Both the position numbers and the translations under genes were made by a program. The notes under the pieces are model-generated. The model saw only the letters and a list, made by a program, of their open reading frames with translations. It was not told where the DNA came from and ran no database searches. A stretch of DNA of 64,000 nt from Candidatus Methylacidiphilales bacterium (GTDB taxonomy: Bacteria > Verrucomicrobiota > Verrucomicrobiia > Methylacidiphilales > CAZTYG01). The stretch lies in contig JANRJG010000003.1 of the NCBI GenBank assembly GCA_033875315.1, positions 124,001 through 188,000 on the forward strand, read 5' to 3'. Of this stretch, positions 16,122-25,274 are shown one piece after another (the stretch's first letter is position 1; each line of letters starts with the position of its first letter).

Positions 16122-17645
16122 ATGAAAAAACACACCTCCTTTTACACCCTTCTCACCTGCCTCTTCTGCCTCCTCATCGGCTTCACCCTCTCCGAACGAT
16201 CACATGCCGCGGATTGGTGGCCCTTCGGGAAAAACGAACAGAAACCCACGGCTGAAATCAAAGTCGACCAGGCCCCGCTCGTCCGCGACACCCGTCTCAC
16301 CACCAGTTTCGCCCCTGTCATCCAAAAAACCTCCCCCAGCATTGTCAGCGTCAAAACGTCCAAGACCACCACGGTGCGCGGCAACCTCGGACCCTTCAAC
16401 GACCCCATGTTCCGCCGTTTCTTCGGCATCCCCGAGGGCGAGGAGGGGGACGGCGGCGGATTCAAGCAGCGCCAGGGTGGCCTCGGTTCCGGGGTCATTG
16501 TCAGCGCCGACGGCTACATCCTCACCAACAACCACGTCATTGATGGTGCCGACGAAATCATCGTCGACATGCAGGATGACACCAAACGGGAGTTGAAGGC
16601 CAAGGTGGTCGGCACCGACAAGCGCACCGACCTGGCCGTGCTCAAGATCGAGGCCACCGGCCTGCCCAATGCCACCCTCGGCGACAGCGAACAACTGCTG
16701 GTCGGCGATGTGGTCCTGGCCATCGGAAATCCCTTCGGTGTCGGCCAGACAGTCACCATGGGAATCGTCAGCGCCAAAAGCCGGAACATCGGCATCTCCC
16801 AGGGCGGCTACGAGGACTTCATCCAGACCGACGCCTCGATCAACCAGGGCAACTCCGGCGGGGCCCTCATCGACACCGAAGGCCGCGTCATCGGGATCAA
16901 CACCGCCATCATTTCCCCCAGCGGGGGCAATCTTGGCATCGGCTTCGCCATCCCGATCAACCTGGCCCGCCGGGTCATGGAACAATTGATCAAAGACGGC
17001 AAGGTCACCCGCGGCTACCTCGGCGTCCAGATCGACACCATCAGCCCCGACCACCAGGAAGCCTTTGAACTCAAGGACACCAAGGGAGCCCTCGTCACCC
17101 ATGTGGAAAAAGACGGTCCTGCGGCCAAGGCCGGACTCCAACGCGGAGACACCATCGTGGAGATCAACGGCAAGCCCGTCACCGATGTGCCCACCCTCCG
17201 CCTTTCCATCGCCAGCGAACCTCCCGGCGCCAAGGTCAAACTGAAGGTCATCCGCAAAGGCAAACCCCAGACCATCGAGGCCACCTTGGACGAATTCCCC
17301 GACAAAGAAGCCAAATTGGGCGGGGATTCCGAGTCATCCGAACCCGACCTCACACCCAACACCCTGCTCAAAGGCGTGGAAATCCGCGACCTCGATCCGG
17401 AGTCCCGCAAGCGCGGCAATGTGCCTGACGATGTCCAGGGCGTGCTCGTGAGCAAGGTCGAACCGGAGAGCCCCGCCGCTGAAGCCGGTATGCGCCCGGG
17501 CCAGATCATCCAGGAAATCGGCAACACCTCCGTCACCAACTCGAAGGAAGCGGTCGGCGCGATGAAATCCGTTCAGGGCAAGATCGTCCGTCTGCTGGTC
17601 TGGGACCGCGGAGCCTTCCGCTACCTCGTCATCCGTCAGAAGTGA
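16122..17645 (+). CDS. Periplasmic serine protease, HtrA/DegP-DegQ family
   Basis: A 507-residue HtrA protease with a signal peptide (residues 1-29, '...TLSERSHA'), a trypsin-like domain and two PDZ domains. The catalytic triad is H138 ('LTNNHVIDG'), D170 ('DKRTDLAVLKI') and S245 ('QGNSGGALID'). PDZ1 starts near 'GYLGVQIDTISPD' and PDZ2 near 'VQGVLVSKVEPESPA'. HtrA proteins degrade or refold damaged envelope proteins in the periplasm. Two PDZ domains and the long loop after the first strand are DegP/DegQ-like. Its stop overlaps the start of a small zinc-ribbon gene (TGATG), implying co-expression. Confidence 0.93.
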   Translation: MKKHTSFYTLLTCLFCLLIGFTLSERSHAADWWPFGKNEQKPTAEIKVDQAPLVRDTRLTTSFAPVIQKTSPSIVSVKTSKTTTVRGNLGPFNDPMFRRFFGIPEGEEGDGGGFKQRQGGLGSGVIVSADGYILTNNHVIDGADEIIVDMQDDTKRELKAKVVGTDKRTDLAVLKIEATGLPNATLGDSEQLLVGDVVLAIGNPFGVGQTVTMGIVSAKSRNIGISQGGYEDFIQTDASINQGNSGGALIDTEGRVIGINTAIISPSGGNLGIGFAIPINLARRVMEQLIKDGKVTRGYLGVQIDTISPDHQEAFELKDTKGALVTHVEKDGPAAKAGLQRGDTIVEINGKPVTDVPTLRLSIASEPPGAKVKLKVIRKGKPQTIEATLDEFPDKEAKLGGDSESSEPDLTPNTLLKGVEIRDLDPESRKRGNVPDDVQGVLVSKVEPESPAAEAGMRPGQIIQEIGNTSVTNSKEAVGAMKSVQGKIVRLLVWDRGAFRYLVIRQK

Positions 17646-17833
17646 TGCCGCAGGAGCCGCAGCCCGCATCCGAACCTCCCCGGGGGGAATCTCTCCCCGG
17701 GGGGACGGGCGGCAGCGGTGGCAGAGAATCCTGCCCGGTCTGCGGTGGGCCCCTCCTCCAAGAAAAATGCAAGGTCGTCTGCCGCAGTGACCGTTGCCTC
17801 CACCGCATCATCTACACCTGCGCGGAATTTTAG
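17645..17833 (+). CDS. Small zinc-ribbon-like protein
   Basis: A 62-residue protein with a Pro/Gly/Ser-rich N-terminal half and a Cys-rich C-terminal half: 'CPVCGGPL', then 'KCKVVCRSDRCLHRI' and 'YTCAEF'. The first CxxC and later cysteines fit a small zinc ribbon. It starts within the htrA stop codon (TGATG), a strong sign of a real, translationally coupled gene. No function is known to me. Confidence 0.65.
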   Translation: MPQEPQPASEPPRGESLPGGTGGSGGRESCPVCGGPLLQEKCKVVCRSDRCLHRIIYTCAEF

Positions 17834-17942
17834 ACTGCTTGTTCCGGCCGCAGGACAGCGGGAAATGACTTTTCCTTTCCCGAGACACTAAGCCACGCAA
17901 ATCCGGATTGCCGCCCCCGGATTGGCACGATAATTTGGCGGA

Positions 17943-18383
17943 ATGCCGACTCCTGTCCGCCGCAAACGTCCCTCGCTTTCCGGCAAGGACCTTTCAGTCA
18001 TGGCCTGGATCGAGGACATTTACGGCGGCGTGTTGTTCGTCAAGCAGGCCCAAGGCCGCAAACTTTGGGCCCTGCCGGGAGGCAAGGTGCGCCGCAACGA
18101 ATCCCTCGCCGCGGCGCTCGCGCGGGAAATCCATGAGGAAACCGGATTGCGCATCACCCACTTTATACCAGTGGATTTTTTTGACCGTTATAAAAAAGGA
18201 TCGCTCACCGTCCTCTTCCGCGTGCGCGTGCGGGGACGTCTGGGCAAGCTCGACCCCGATATCGCCGAGGAAATCACCGATGTCGTTTTCAAGAACCAAT
18301 TGCCGCGCAACCACACCCCTTCCGCAGGCTATTTCTACCAACGCATCCACCGGCACCCCGGACTGATCCCGGCCCGGGCCTGA
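17943..18383 (+). CDS. Nudix hydrolase
   Basis: A 146-residue cytoplasmic Nudix protein. The Nudix box G-x5-E-x7-R-E-[ILV]-x-E-E-x-G-[ILV] is complete within 'GGKVRRNESLAAALAREI' and 'HEETGL', so metal-dependent hydrolysis of a nucleoside diphosphate derivative is expected. The substrate cannot be told from sequence. An Arg/Lys-rich N-terminus ('PVRRKRPS') precedes the domain. It stands alone, converging with a repeat-filled gap. Confidence 0.88.
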   Translation: MPTPVRRKRPSLSGKDLSVMAWIEDIYGGVLFVKQAQGRKLWALPGGKVRRNESLAAALAREIHEETGLRITHFIPVDFFDRYKKGSLTVLFRVRVRGRLGKLDPDIAEEITDVVFKNQLPRNHTPSAGYFYQRIHRHPGLIPARA

Positions 18384-18456
18384 GACGCTGGCACGCAGTT
18401 GTTCACCGATCCGTGAGTCTCTATTCGACCCGATCCTGATCGGGGTTGAATTGCTT

Positions 18457-18530
18457 CATAATGCCCTCAACGCCAAAAGTATCTGCTTCGCGTTCTCCTT
18501 GTCCTTTCCGCCTCAGGCGGATGAAACGCA
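18457..18530 (+). repeat. Dispersed repeat family R3, copy 1
   Basis: A 70-75 bp stretch beginning 'CATAATGCCCTCAACGCC' that recurs at 40482-40556 (opposite strand) and 54565-54636. The shared body is 'CCCTCAA-GCCAA-AG-(T/A)TCTGCTT' and, in the other two copies, 'CCTTTGC'. This copy diverges in its second half. It lies in the 307-bp gap after the Nudix gene. Confidence 0.6.
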
Positions 18531-18540
18531 TTTCTCAGGC

Positions 18541-18687
18541 AGAGCCGGATAGAACATTTAGCATTTAATCTGCCAATCGTTCTCGCACTCTTTCTCATTC
18601 TCGTGCTCCCTGAATGGGAGAAAACGCGCACGAGGGCGAGTAAGAGAAACGAGTTGGAACCACCGCCAATTAAACGCAATGCGCTCT
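18541..18687. repeat. Long imperfect palindrome (family R2), uninterrupted copy
   Basis: About 147 bp bounded by AGAGC and GCTCT, with matching inner arms such as 'GCATTTAATCTGCC' against 'CCGCCAATTAAACGCAATGC' read in reverse, and a centre 'TCTCGTGCTC ... GCACGAG'. It fits exactly between two convergent genes. A second copy at 47583-47907 carries an inserted element. It could form a long hairpin and act as a bidirectional terminator. Confidence 0.75.
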
Positions 18688-18690
18688 GGG

Positions 18691-19323
18691 CTACTTGGTG
18701 TCCAGAACCTTGACCACAATGTTGTCCACCCGCGCGAAGTGGATGCTGCCGGTCGCTCCATCCACTGTGTCCATGCCGTGGAATTGGATGAAAAGCGTCT
18801 TCCCGACGGCTTCCGCATTGACCACCGGGGTGGTTTGGGCCACCGATTTGTAGGTATTGATGCTTCCCTGGAAGAAGTCGGAGACGAGCTCGGAGGACCA
18901 GACCACGGGACCATTCAGCTTGTCGTTGGCCGTGGCAAAGAGGAAGAATCGGATTGTATCGCGGTTTTTTTGCCAGAAGTCATCGACCGGATACCAGTCG
19001 TAGGAGAGGGTGAAGACATCTCCCGCGGCGATGGTGCGGGTGGTCTTCTGGGAATAGAGAACCGAAGCCGAGTAGACATCCCCAGTTTTGCTCCAACGGT
19101 CGTTGACCGTTGCGGAATAAGAACCTCCGATGACAGCGCCCTCCCGGGTACGGGCGCTCGTCCCTTGGTTGAAGGCTTTCCCGGCGTTCCACCAGGGGGG
19201 TGTTTGCCAAAACGCGTCGCCGGTGCCGGTTTCGAAGTCCCCGTTGGTGACAAAGTTCTGGGCCTGGACGGCGACCGTCGAGAAGGCCATGACAAGGAGG
19301 GACAGGAGGATGGTTGGTTTCAT
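18691..19323 (-). CDS. Secreted CBM-like beta-sandwich protein
   Basis: A 210-residue protein with a signal peptide ('LLSLLVMAFSTVAVQA') and a single beta-rich domain opening with 'NFVTNGDFETGTGDAFWQT', the usual start of CBM4/9/22-like galactose-binding folds in secreted proteins of this type. It has many aromatic residues (W, Y, F) suitable for sugar binding. There is no catalytic motif and no C-terminal sorting signal. It lies 72 bp downstream of the sulfatase on the same strand and may be co-transcribed, so a carbohydrate-binding role near the galactan locus is reasonable but inferred. Confidence 0.65.
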   Translation of the reverse strand: MKPTILLSLLVMAFSTVAVQAQNFVTNGDFETGTGDAFWQTPPWWNAGKAFNQGTSARTREGAVIGGSYSATVNDRWSKTGDVYSASVLYSQKTTRTIAAGDVFTLSYDWYPVDDFWQKNRDTIRFFLFATANDKLNGPVVWSSELVSDFFQGSINTYKSVAQTTPVVNAEAVGKTLFIQFHGMDTVDGATGSIHFARVDNIVVKVLDTK

Positions 19324-19395
19324 AACGTGGTTGGGCTGGTGATTGGATCGATGGCTTTGGGTTTATGGGTTAGACGACACTTGCTGGAAAGGCGT

Positions 19396-21003
19396 TCAGT
19401 TTTTGGCTGTCCGGTGCTGCTGGATGGAGGCGAGCAACGCGGCCATGGCGGCCACACGCTCGGGATGGGCGGAGGACAGGTTCTTCCGCTGGCCGGCATC
19501 GGTGGAGAGGTCGAAGAGCTGGGGGACCGCGGAATGGCCGGACTCCATATTTTTATCTCCAAAGAGTTGTGGCCCTGGATAGGCGGGGATGAAGACCCAT
19601 GACCCTTGACGGAGCAGGGTTTTCGCGCCGAAGCCCTCGGTCACCAGGTTGTCACGACCTTTGCCGGCCCGCCCCAGGATGGCCTCGGCCATTTGCAGGC
19701 TGTCGGCGGACTCGGAGGAAGCCAGGTCCTGGCCGGCCAGATGGGCGAAGCTGGCGAGGAAATCCACCTGGCTGAGCAGGGCGTCTGAATCACCGGGCTG
19801 GACACGTCCGGGGGCCCAGACCAGGGCCGGCACGCGGGCCCCGCCATCGAAGAGACTGTATTTGCCACCTCGCAGCGGGCCGGCCGGACGGTGGTTGCCG
19901 GTTCGTTCCTCCGCCTGGTCCCGGTAACCATCATCCAGGATGGGCCCGTTGTCGCTCGAGAAAACCACAATCGTCTTCTGGTCCAGGCCCTCTTTCTTGA
20001 GGTGGTCCAATACCTCGCCCACCATCCAATCGAGCTCCATGATGACATCGCCACGGGGGCCTTTGTCGGAAGCTCCGGCGAAACGTTTTGAGGGGATTCT
20101 GGGCACATGCGGCTGGTGCAGGGCCATGTAGAGAAAGAATGGCGTGTCTTTCTTGCGCGTGATGAAGTTTTTCGTTTGCCCGAGAAAAACCCCCGCCATG
20201 GTGGTGTCGTCCCAGGTGGCCGACTTGCCGCCGCGACTGAACCCGATGCGGGGAATACCGTTGACAATAGTGTCGTGATGTTGCTCGTCGCTGTGGGACA
20301 TGGCGAGCAACTGGGGATGGGTCTGCGCGGTGGGGACTTCGGGGAATGGATTTTTCTTGGCGTAAACGACTTCGAGCGGGTCCTTGGGATCGAGGTTGAC
20401 CACGCGGTGGTCTTTGACGAAGACGCAGGGCACACGGTCGTTGGTGGCGGCCATGATGAAGGACTCATCGAAGCCCACATCGACCGGTGAGGGGCGGATT
20501 TCTTTGTTCCAATCCATGGGGCTCTTTCCGTCGCCAAGACCGATGTGCCATTTGCCGATGACCGAGGAAGCGTAGCCGGCTCGCTTCAGCACGGCAGGAA
20601 GGGTCAGTTCATCCCGGCCGATGATCATGGGCGCATCGCCGGCCAAGATCTTCGCGCGGGGATTGCGCCAGGGATAGCTGCCCGTGAGGAGGCTGTAGCG
20701 CGAAGGCGTGCAGGTCGCGGCAGTGGCGTAAAAATTGGTGAAGCGGAGGCCCTCCGAGGCCATGCGGTCGAGCCGTGGCGTGGGAATGCCCTTGGCCCCG
20801 TAACAACCCAAATCACCATAGCCGAGATCATCGGCGTAGATGATGATGAAATTGGGACGCGTGGAGGAGGATGCGCCCACTTTGGCGTCAGGAACAGGAT
20901 AGGCCGGAGACGGGAAAAAGACCCCAAGAAGGACAACCCATGTCATCAAAATCGGCGCTCGTGAAAGGGCTCCGGCGGATATGTTCGTTGTGTGCCCCAA
21001 CAT
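19396..21003 (-). CDS. Secreted sulfatase (type I, formylglycine-dependent)
   Basis: A 535-residue arylsulfatase-family enzyme. The sulfatase signature is 'CTPSRYSLLTG', where C98 would be converted to formylglycine; C-x-P-S-R is complete. Metal-site residues are seen in 'YADDLGYGDLG' at the N-terminus and 'SSDNGP' later, with 'GKWHIG' supplying the Lys-His pair. A hydrophobic leader near residues 20-40 ('LMTWVVLLGVFF') points to export. The start is uncertain: ATG 21003 or ATG 20946; a GTG at 21036 extends the frame. It would remove sulfate esters from a glycan. Divergent from the GH50-led gene run, it probably shares its regulatory region. Confidence 0.9.
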   Translation of the reverse strand: MLGHTTNISAGALSRAPILMTWVVLLGVFFPSPAYPVPDAKVGASSSTRPNFIIIYADDLGYGDLGCYGAKGIPTPRLDRMASEGLRFTNFYATAATCTPSRYSLLTGSYPWRNPRAKILAGDAPMIIGRDELTLPAVLKRAGYASSVIGKWHIGLGDGKSPMDWNKEIRPSPVDVGFDESFIMAATNDRVPCVFVKDHRVVNLDPKDPLEVVYAKKNPFPEVPTAQTHPQLLAMSHSDEQHHDTIVNGIPRIGFSRGGKSATWDDTTMAGVFLGQTKNFITRKKDTPFFLYMALHQPHVPRIPSKRFAGASDKGPRGDVIMELDWMVGEVLDHLKKEGLDQKTIVVFSSDNGPILDDGYRDQAEERTGNHRPAGPLRGGKYSLFDGGARVPALVWAPGRVQPGDSDALLSQVDFLASFAHLAGQDLASSESADSLQMAEAILGRAGKGRDNLVTEGFGAKTLLRQGSWVFIPAYPGPQLFGDKNMESGHSAVPQLFDLSTDAGQRKNLSSAHPERVAAMAALLASIQQHRTAKN

Positions 21004-21061
21004 GGGAAATGCGTAAGGAAAATTGTTCGAAAGCACGAAGCGTTTGGGTTAATGATAGCAA

Positions 21062-21116
21062 AACCAACAAACTCATTCTGTTTGACAATTGTCTGATACG
21101 CTGGTTGGTTTGTCAA
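21062..21116. promoter_or_regulatory. Candidate promoter/operator region, sulfatase-GH50 divergence
   Basis: The 137-bp gap contains TTGACAA at 21082-21088 and its inverse TTGTCAA at 21110-21116, a 10-bp perfect palindrome GACAATTGTC at 21084-21093, and AACCAAC/GTTGGTT at 21062/21104. TTGACA resembles a -35 box but no good -10 box was found at the right distance. The interleaved symmetry fits an operator for a dimeric repressor. No regulator gene is adjacent. Confidence 0.4.
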
Positions 21117-21140
21117 CTGTTTAATCCGCCCCCCTGCCTG

Positions 21141-24100
21141 ATGACCATTCCTCTACCCCGCCGGCGATCCGGCTTGTGCGCCCTCTTGCTGATCACCGCC
21201 ACTTGCGGTGCGCCCATGGGAAGGAATCTCCCGGCCCTAGAGGTCCTCCCGGGAGCGGCCCGGGCAAGCAGCCGGAACCCGACCCTGAGCGTCCGGGATC
21301 TCTTGGCTCCGGCCCGCACACTTTCCGATGTCACCCTCAAGGGCCCGGAACTGTTGCACTGGGCGCACTCGGGAAAGAAAGGTTTCCGTTTGTCCGGCGA
21401 ACTGGCCGACAAGCGGGCAACAGTCCAGTTGTTGCCAGCCTCGGGATTCTGGGATGTTTCCAAGTTCAGCTATGTTCGCATTGATTTCGTCAACAAAGGC
21501 CCGGGTTTGGTTTGGATCAATGGCCGCCTCGACAATGCAGACGCCATTGATTGGGCCAACAGCACACCTTCGCAGGCCTTCGTCATGCCCGGGGAGCGGG
21601 CGACCCTCGGCTTTCCCTTCCCGCGGGCGAAAGCTCTCAACGACGCGCCATCCATCTACGACCAGCAAAGCGGCAAACCCAACGGCCATCGGGAACACTG
21701 GAAAGCCTTCGACCCCTCCAAAATCATCGCCTGCCGCCTGGGCATCCAATCCACCTCTCCGACCCTGGTCCTGGAGGACGTCGTCATCAGTCTGGCCCAT
21801 CCCTATGGGGCGAAGGCCAACGCGGCATTGCTGGAACTTCCCTATCTTGATGCTTTCGGTCAAGTTAGGAAGCAGGAGTGGCCCGGCAAATTGCACCACG
21901 AGACAGAATTGAAGCAGCGGGAGGAGGCCGAGCGGGTCGCCGCCCAAAATGACCACGGTCCACTTTCGTTCAACAAATACGGGGGCTGGGCCGAGGGCCC
22001 GAAACGGCGCGCCTCCGGTTTCTTCCGGGTGGAAAAAGTCGACGGGAAATGGTGGATCATCGATCCGGAGGGCCGGCTTTTCTTCTCGCACGGGGCGAAC
22101 AGTGTCGGCTTTGATCAAACCACCCCGATTGCGGGACGCGAGTCCTTGTTCGCCTGGCTGCCCGATGCGGTGGATGCCCTCATGGCCGGGGTCATGCGGA
22201 AGGACCGGATGCATTTCATGGAGGCGAATCTCGCCCGTACTTTCGGTCCCGCATGGCCGGAACCCGCCCGCGACCGGGTCCACCGGCGGCTGCGCCAGTG
22301 GGGCATGAACACGATCGGCGCGTGGTCGGATAGCGGATTGATGGCGGAAAAACGCACCGCGTTCACACCGATTTTGCATGTGGGTCAGGAGGGGGCGCCC
22401 CTTGGCAACAAGATCTCGGACCCCTTTGCCAAGGACTTCAAGGCCCGCGTCGTGGAAGGATTGCGGCGGCTGATGCCGGACCCGGGAAATCCTTGGTGTC
22501 TGGGCGTCTTTATCGACAACGAGATCTACTGGACCGAACCCTTTGTGCAGAATGCCTTCCTCCGCGGCGAGAAGCAACCCGCCCGCAACGCTTGCATCGA
22601 TTGGCTGAAGAAAAAGCACGGGACGATTGAAAAACTCAACCTTGCCTGGGGAACCACTTATATGGCCTGGGAGCAGATCGGCCCCTTGCCTGATCCAATG
22701 ACCGAGTCATTGAAAGCGGATCTCTCGGAGATGAAACGCCTGATTTCCGGAACCTATTACCGGCTGTGCCGCGAAGCCATGCGGGAAGCGCTGCCAAACC
22801 ACCTTTACCTCGGTTCGCGCCAGCACAAGGGCGATCCAGAGGTCTACCAAGAATCGGCCAAGTATGTGGACATTCTCAGTCTCAACAACTACGCGGCGCT
22901 CTCCGGTTCCAAGGTCCCCCCCGGGGTCGATGTGCCCTGCCTCGACACCGAATTCCACTTTGGCGCCCCGGACCGCGGCGTGCCCGGCGTGGGATTGTGG
23001 CCGGTAGGCGACCAAATCCAGCGCAGCCGTTCCTACGTGGCCTATGTGCTGGCGGGAATCAAGCACCCCAACATGGTGGGCACCCATTGGTTCGCCTTTC
23101 CCGACCAATCGGCAGCCGGCCGGCCCGGCGAAAATTACCAGATCGGTTTTGTCGATGTGACGGACACGCCCTATCCCGAAATCACCCGGGCCTCGCGCGC
23201 CATGGCGGAGCGGATGTATGCGATCGGTGCCGACAAGTCTTCCAGTCTGTTGGAGTCCCTCGAAGCGCTCTGGCGGAACGAGGACGGGGCCGCCACGACC
23301 GGCAACCTGCCCTATCGCATCGAAAAGAACGAAAGCCTGGCGGTCACTCCGGGCAAGGGGGTTCAGGCGGTCACCGGCAAGGGGCCGTTCCAGATGGTGC
23401 TGACGCCCGCGGACACCGGTGTTTGGAATATGCAGTCGGTCCGGGTTTTGGGACTGATGGTGAAGAACACCGGGAGGACGGACCTGATCCTGGACGTCAT
23501 GGTGCGCAACGACGGCGCGACCACCTTCTCCCACTCCGCGCTCGGCCGCACCGTGGTCAAAGCCGGCGAGTCCCTGCCTTTGGGCGTGGCCTTGCAGCGA
23601 CTGGCCGACTACCGAAGCAAGCATCCGGCCTACCTGAGGATGTCCGGGCGGCCGAACGGCTTCTTCCGGCACTGGCACACGTTCGATCCGACAAGCGTGA
23701 AGGATCTGCTCATCACCTGCCCCAGCCCCGGAGAGCACGCGTTTGAGCTTGGCTCCCTTTTTCCGCTCCAGAAAACGGATGAGCGATTGAACGAACTCCT
23801 TCCGGTCGTGGACCGCTACGGCCAATACGTTCATGGCACATGGCCGGGCAAAGCGGCTTCTGACGCCGACATCAGTGCCAGAGCGAAGGAAGAAGAAGCC
23901 TTGGTGCGCGAACTGGGTCCGGCCCACGGCTTCAACAAATACGGAGGATGGGCCTCCGGTCCCCAGCTCAAAGCAACCGGTTTTTTCCGGACGGAAAAAA
24001 TGGACGGCAAATGGTGGTTTGTGGATCCGGAGGGAAAGTTGTTCTGGTCCTTCGGTGTCAACTGCGTCGGAGCAGATTTCGCCGGGCAGACACCCACTGA

Positions 24101-25256
24101 ACGCGACCCGGCGGTATTCCAAGATCTTCCTCCGGCCAGCGATCCGCGGTTCGGACGCTTCCACGTGAAACTAGAGGTCGAGGAAAACTTTCTCGCGAAA
24201 CCCGATGTCCCGCACTTCGACTTCACCCGGGCCAACCTCTTCCGTAAATATGGCAACAACTGGGCCGAAAAACAAATCGAGCAGGATATTCGTCGCCTGC
24301 AGTACACCCACCTCAACACCATCGGGGCCTGGTCGGACACCGCAATGACCGCACGCCGGAAGGTGCCCTACGTGGCCATGGTTCACTACGTCTATCCCGA
24401 AGCAGCGCCCAAGTTGCCTGATCCCTTCGATCCGAAGACGCGCCTCGGTTTGCGCAAGGCCCTGGCTGCCTATCCTGTCAAATTTGCCGACGACCCCTGG
24501 TGCCTGGGGGCCTTTGTCGACAACGAACTGCACTGGAAGAACGACGCGAGGCTCCTGATCGGTGCGATCTTTGGCCACACCAACACCGGTACGGAAGCAA
24601 GAAAGGTTTTCATCAATTGGCTGCGGAAGAAATACGGCGCGATCGAGGCCCTGAACAAGGGCTGGAAGATGAAGCTGTCCAAGTGGGATGATCTGCTGGA
24701 CACCACCGATCCCCTTCTTTTTTCCGGGGCGGATACCGGCGATTGCTCGGCGTTGGCCGCCCTTTTCTCCGATACCTTGTTCCGGTTGGTCCGGGAGGAA
24801 CTTTCCACTTATTCACCCAACGTGCTGTATCTTGGTTGCCGGATGAACGCCGGATCGCCCGAGGTCATCGCCGCACTGGCCCGGCACGCCGATGTCATCA
24901 GTGCCAACATCTATTCCTACCGGCCGGAACTCAAGCAATATGGCGCAACCGACAAACCCGTGTTGATTTCCGAGTTCCATTTCGTCAACGTTTCGGGGAA
25001 CAATCTGGGCGGCGGATTGCGCAGCGCGCAGGATGCGGTGCAGCAGGGACGGTTGCTGATGGTCTACATGGCCGAAGCGGTGCAGGATCCGAAACTTGTC
25101 GGGGCCCACTGGTTCCAGTGGCGCGATCAGAGCGCCGCCGGCCGCTACGACGGCGAGAATTTCAATGTAGGCCTGTACGATGTGATCGACGGCGCTAACG
25201 TGGATCTGGTCCGGGCCATGGCCTCATGCGGACGAAGCCTGTATCCTGGCAAATAG
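21141..25256 (+). CDS. Double-module GH50 glycoside hydrolase (beta-agarase-like)
   Basis: A 1371-residue secreted protein made of two GH50-type units. A signal peptide ('LCALLLITATCGA') precedes a CBM-like beta domain (about 80-250) and a TIM barrel (about 270-700). A second CBM-like domain (about 715-930) and barrel (about 935-1371) follow. Each barrel begins with the family pattern 'GFFRVEKVDGKWWIIDPEG' or '[19 protein letters not shown]'. The expected acid/base glutamates are E461 ('FIDNEIYW') and E1129 ('FVDNELHW'); the expected nucleophiles are E604 ('DTEFHFGAP') and E1278 ('ISEFHFVNV'). Both sets are intact. GH50 enzymes are exo- or endo-beta-agarases cleaving beta-1,4-galactosyl bonds. 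Whether the substrate here is agar is not proven. It heads the gene run and the start has the signal peptide directly after it. Confidence 0.82.
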   Translation: MTIPLPRRRSGLCALLLITATCGAPMGRNLPALEVLPGAARASSRNPTLSVRDLLAPARTLSDVTLKGPELLHWAHSGKKGFRLSGELADKRATVQLLPASGFWDVSKFSYVRIDFVNKGPGLVWINGRLDNADAIDWANSTPSQAFVMPGERATLGFPFPRAKALNDAPSIYDQQSGKPNGHREHWKAFDPSKIIACRLGIQSTSPTLVLEDVVISLAHPYGAKANAALLELPYLDAFGQVRKQEWPGKLHHETELKQREEAERVAAQNDHGPLSFNKYGGWAEGPKRRASGFFRVEKVDGKWWIIDPEGRLFFSHGANSVGFDQTTPIAGRESLFAWLPDAVDALMAGVMRKDRMHFMEANLARTFGPAWPEPARDRVHRRLRQWGMNTIGAWSDSGLMAEKRTAFTPILHVGQEGAPLGNKISDPFAKDFKARVVEGLRRLMPDPGNPWCLGVFIDNEIYWTEPFVQNAFLRGEKQPARNACIDWLKKKHGTIEKLNLAWGTTYMAWEQIGPLPDPMTESLKADLSEMKRLISGTYYRLCREAMREALPNHLYLGSRQHKGDPEVYQESAKYVDILSLNNYAALSGSKVPPGVDVPCLDTEFHFGAPDRGVPGVGLWPVGDQIQRSRSYVAYVLAGIKHPNMVGTHWFAFPDQSAAGRPGENYQIGFVDVTDTPYPEITRASRAMAERMYAIGADKSSSLLESLEALWRNEDGAATTGNLPYRIEKNESLAVTPGKGVQAVTGKGPFQMVLTPADTGVWNMQSVRVLGLMVKNTGRTDLILDVMVRNDGATTFSHSALGRTVVKAGESLPLGVALQRLADYRSKHPAYLRMSGRPNGFFRHWHTFDPTSVKDLLITCPSPGEHAFELGSLFPLQKTDERLNELLPVVDRYGQYVHGTWPGKAASDADISARAKEEEALVRELGPAHGFNKYGGWASGPQLKATGFFRTEKMDGKWWFVDPEGKLFWSFGVNCVGADFAGQTPTERDPAVFQDLPPASDPRFGRFHVKLEVEENFLAKPDVPHFDFTRANLFRKYGNNWAEKQIEQDIRRLQYTHLNTIGAWSDTAMTARRKVPYVAMVHYVYPEAAPKLPDPFDPKTRLGLRKALAAYPVKFADDPWCLGAFVDNELHWKNDARLLIGAIFGHTNTGTEARKVFINWLRKKYGAIEALNKGWKMKLSKWDDLLDTTDPLLFSGADTGDCSALAALFSDTLFRLVREELSTYSPNVLYLGCRMNAGSPEVIAALARHADVISANIYSYRPELKQYGATDKPVLISEFHFVNVSGNNLGGGLRSAQDAVQQGRLLMVYMAEAVQDPKLVGAHWFQWRDQSAAGRYDGENFNVGLYDVIDGANVDLVRAMASCGRSLYPGK

Positions 25257-25274
25257 GATAGGAAATAGAATCCC

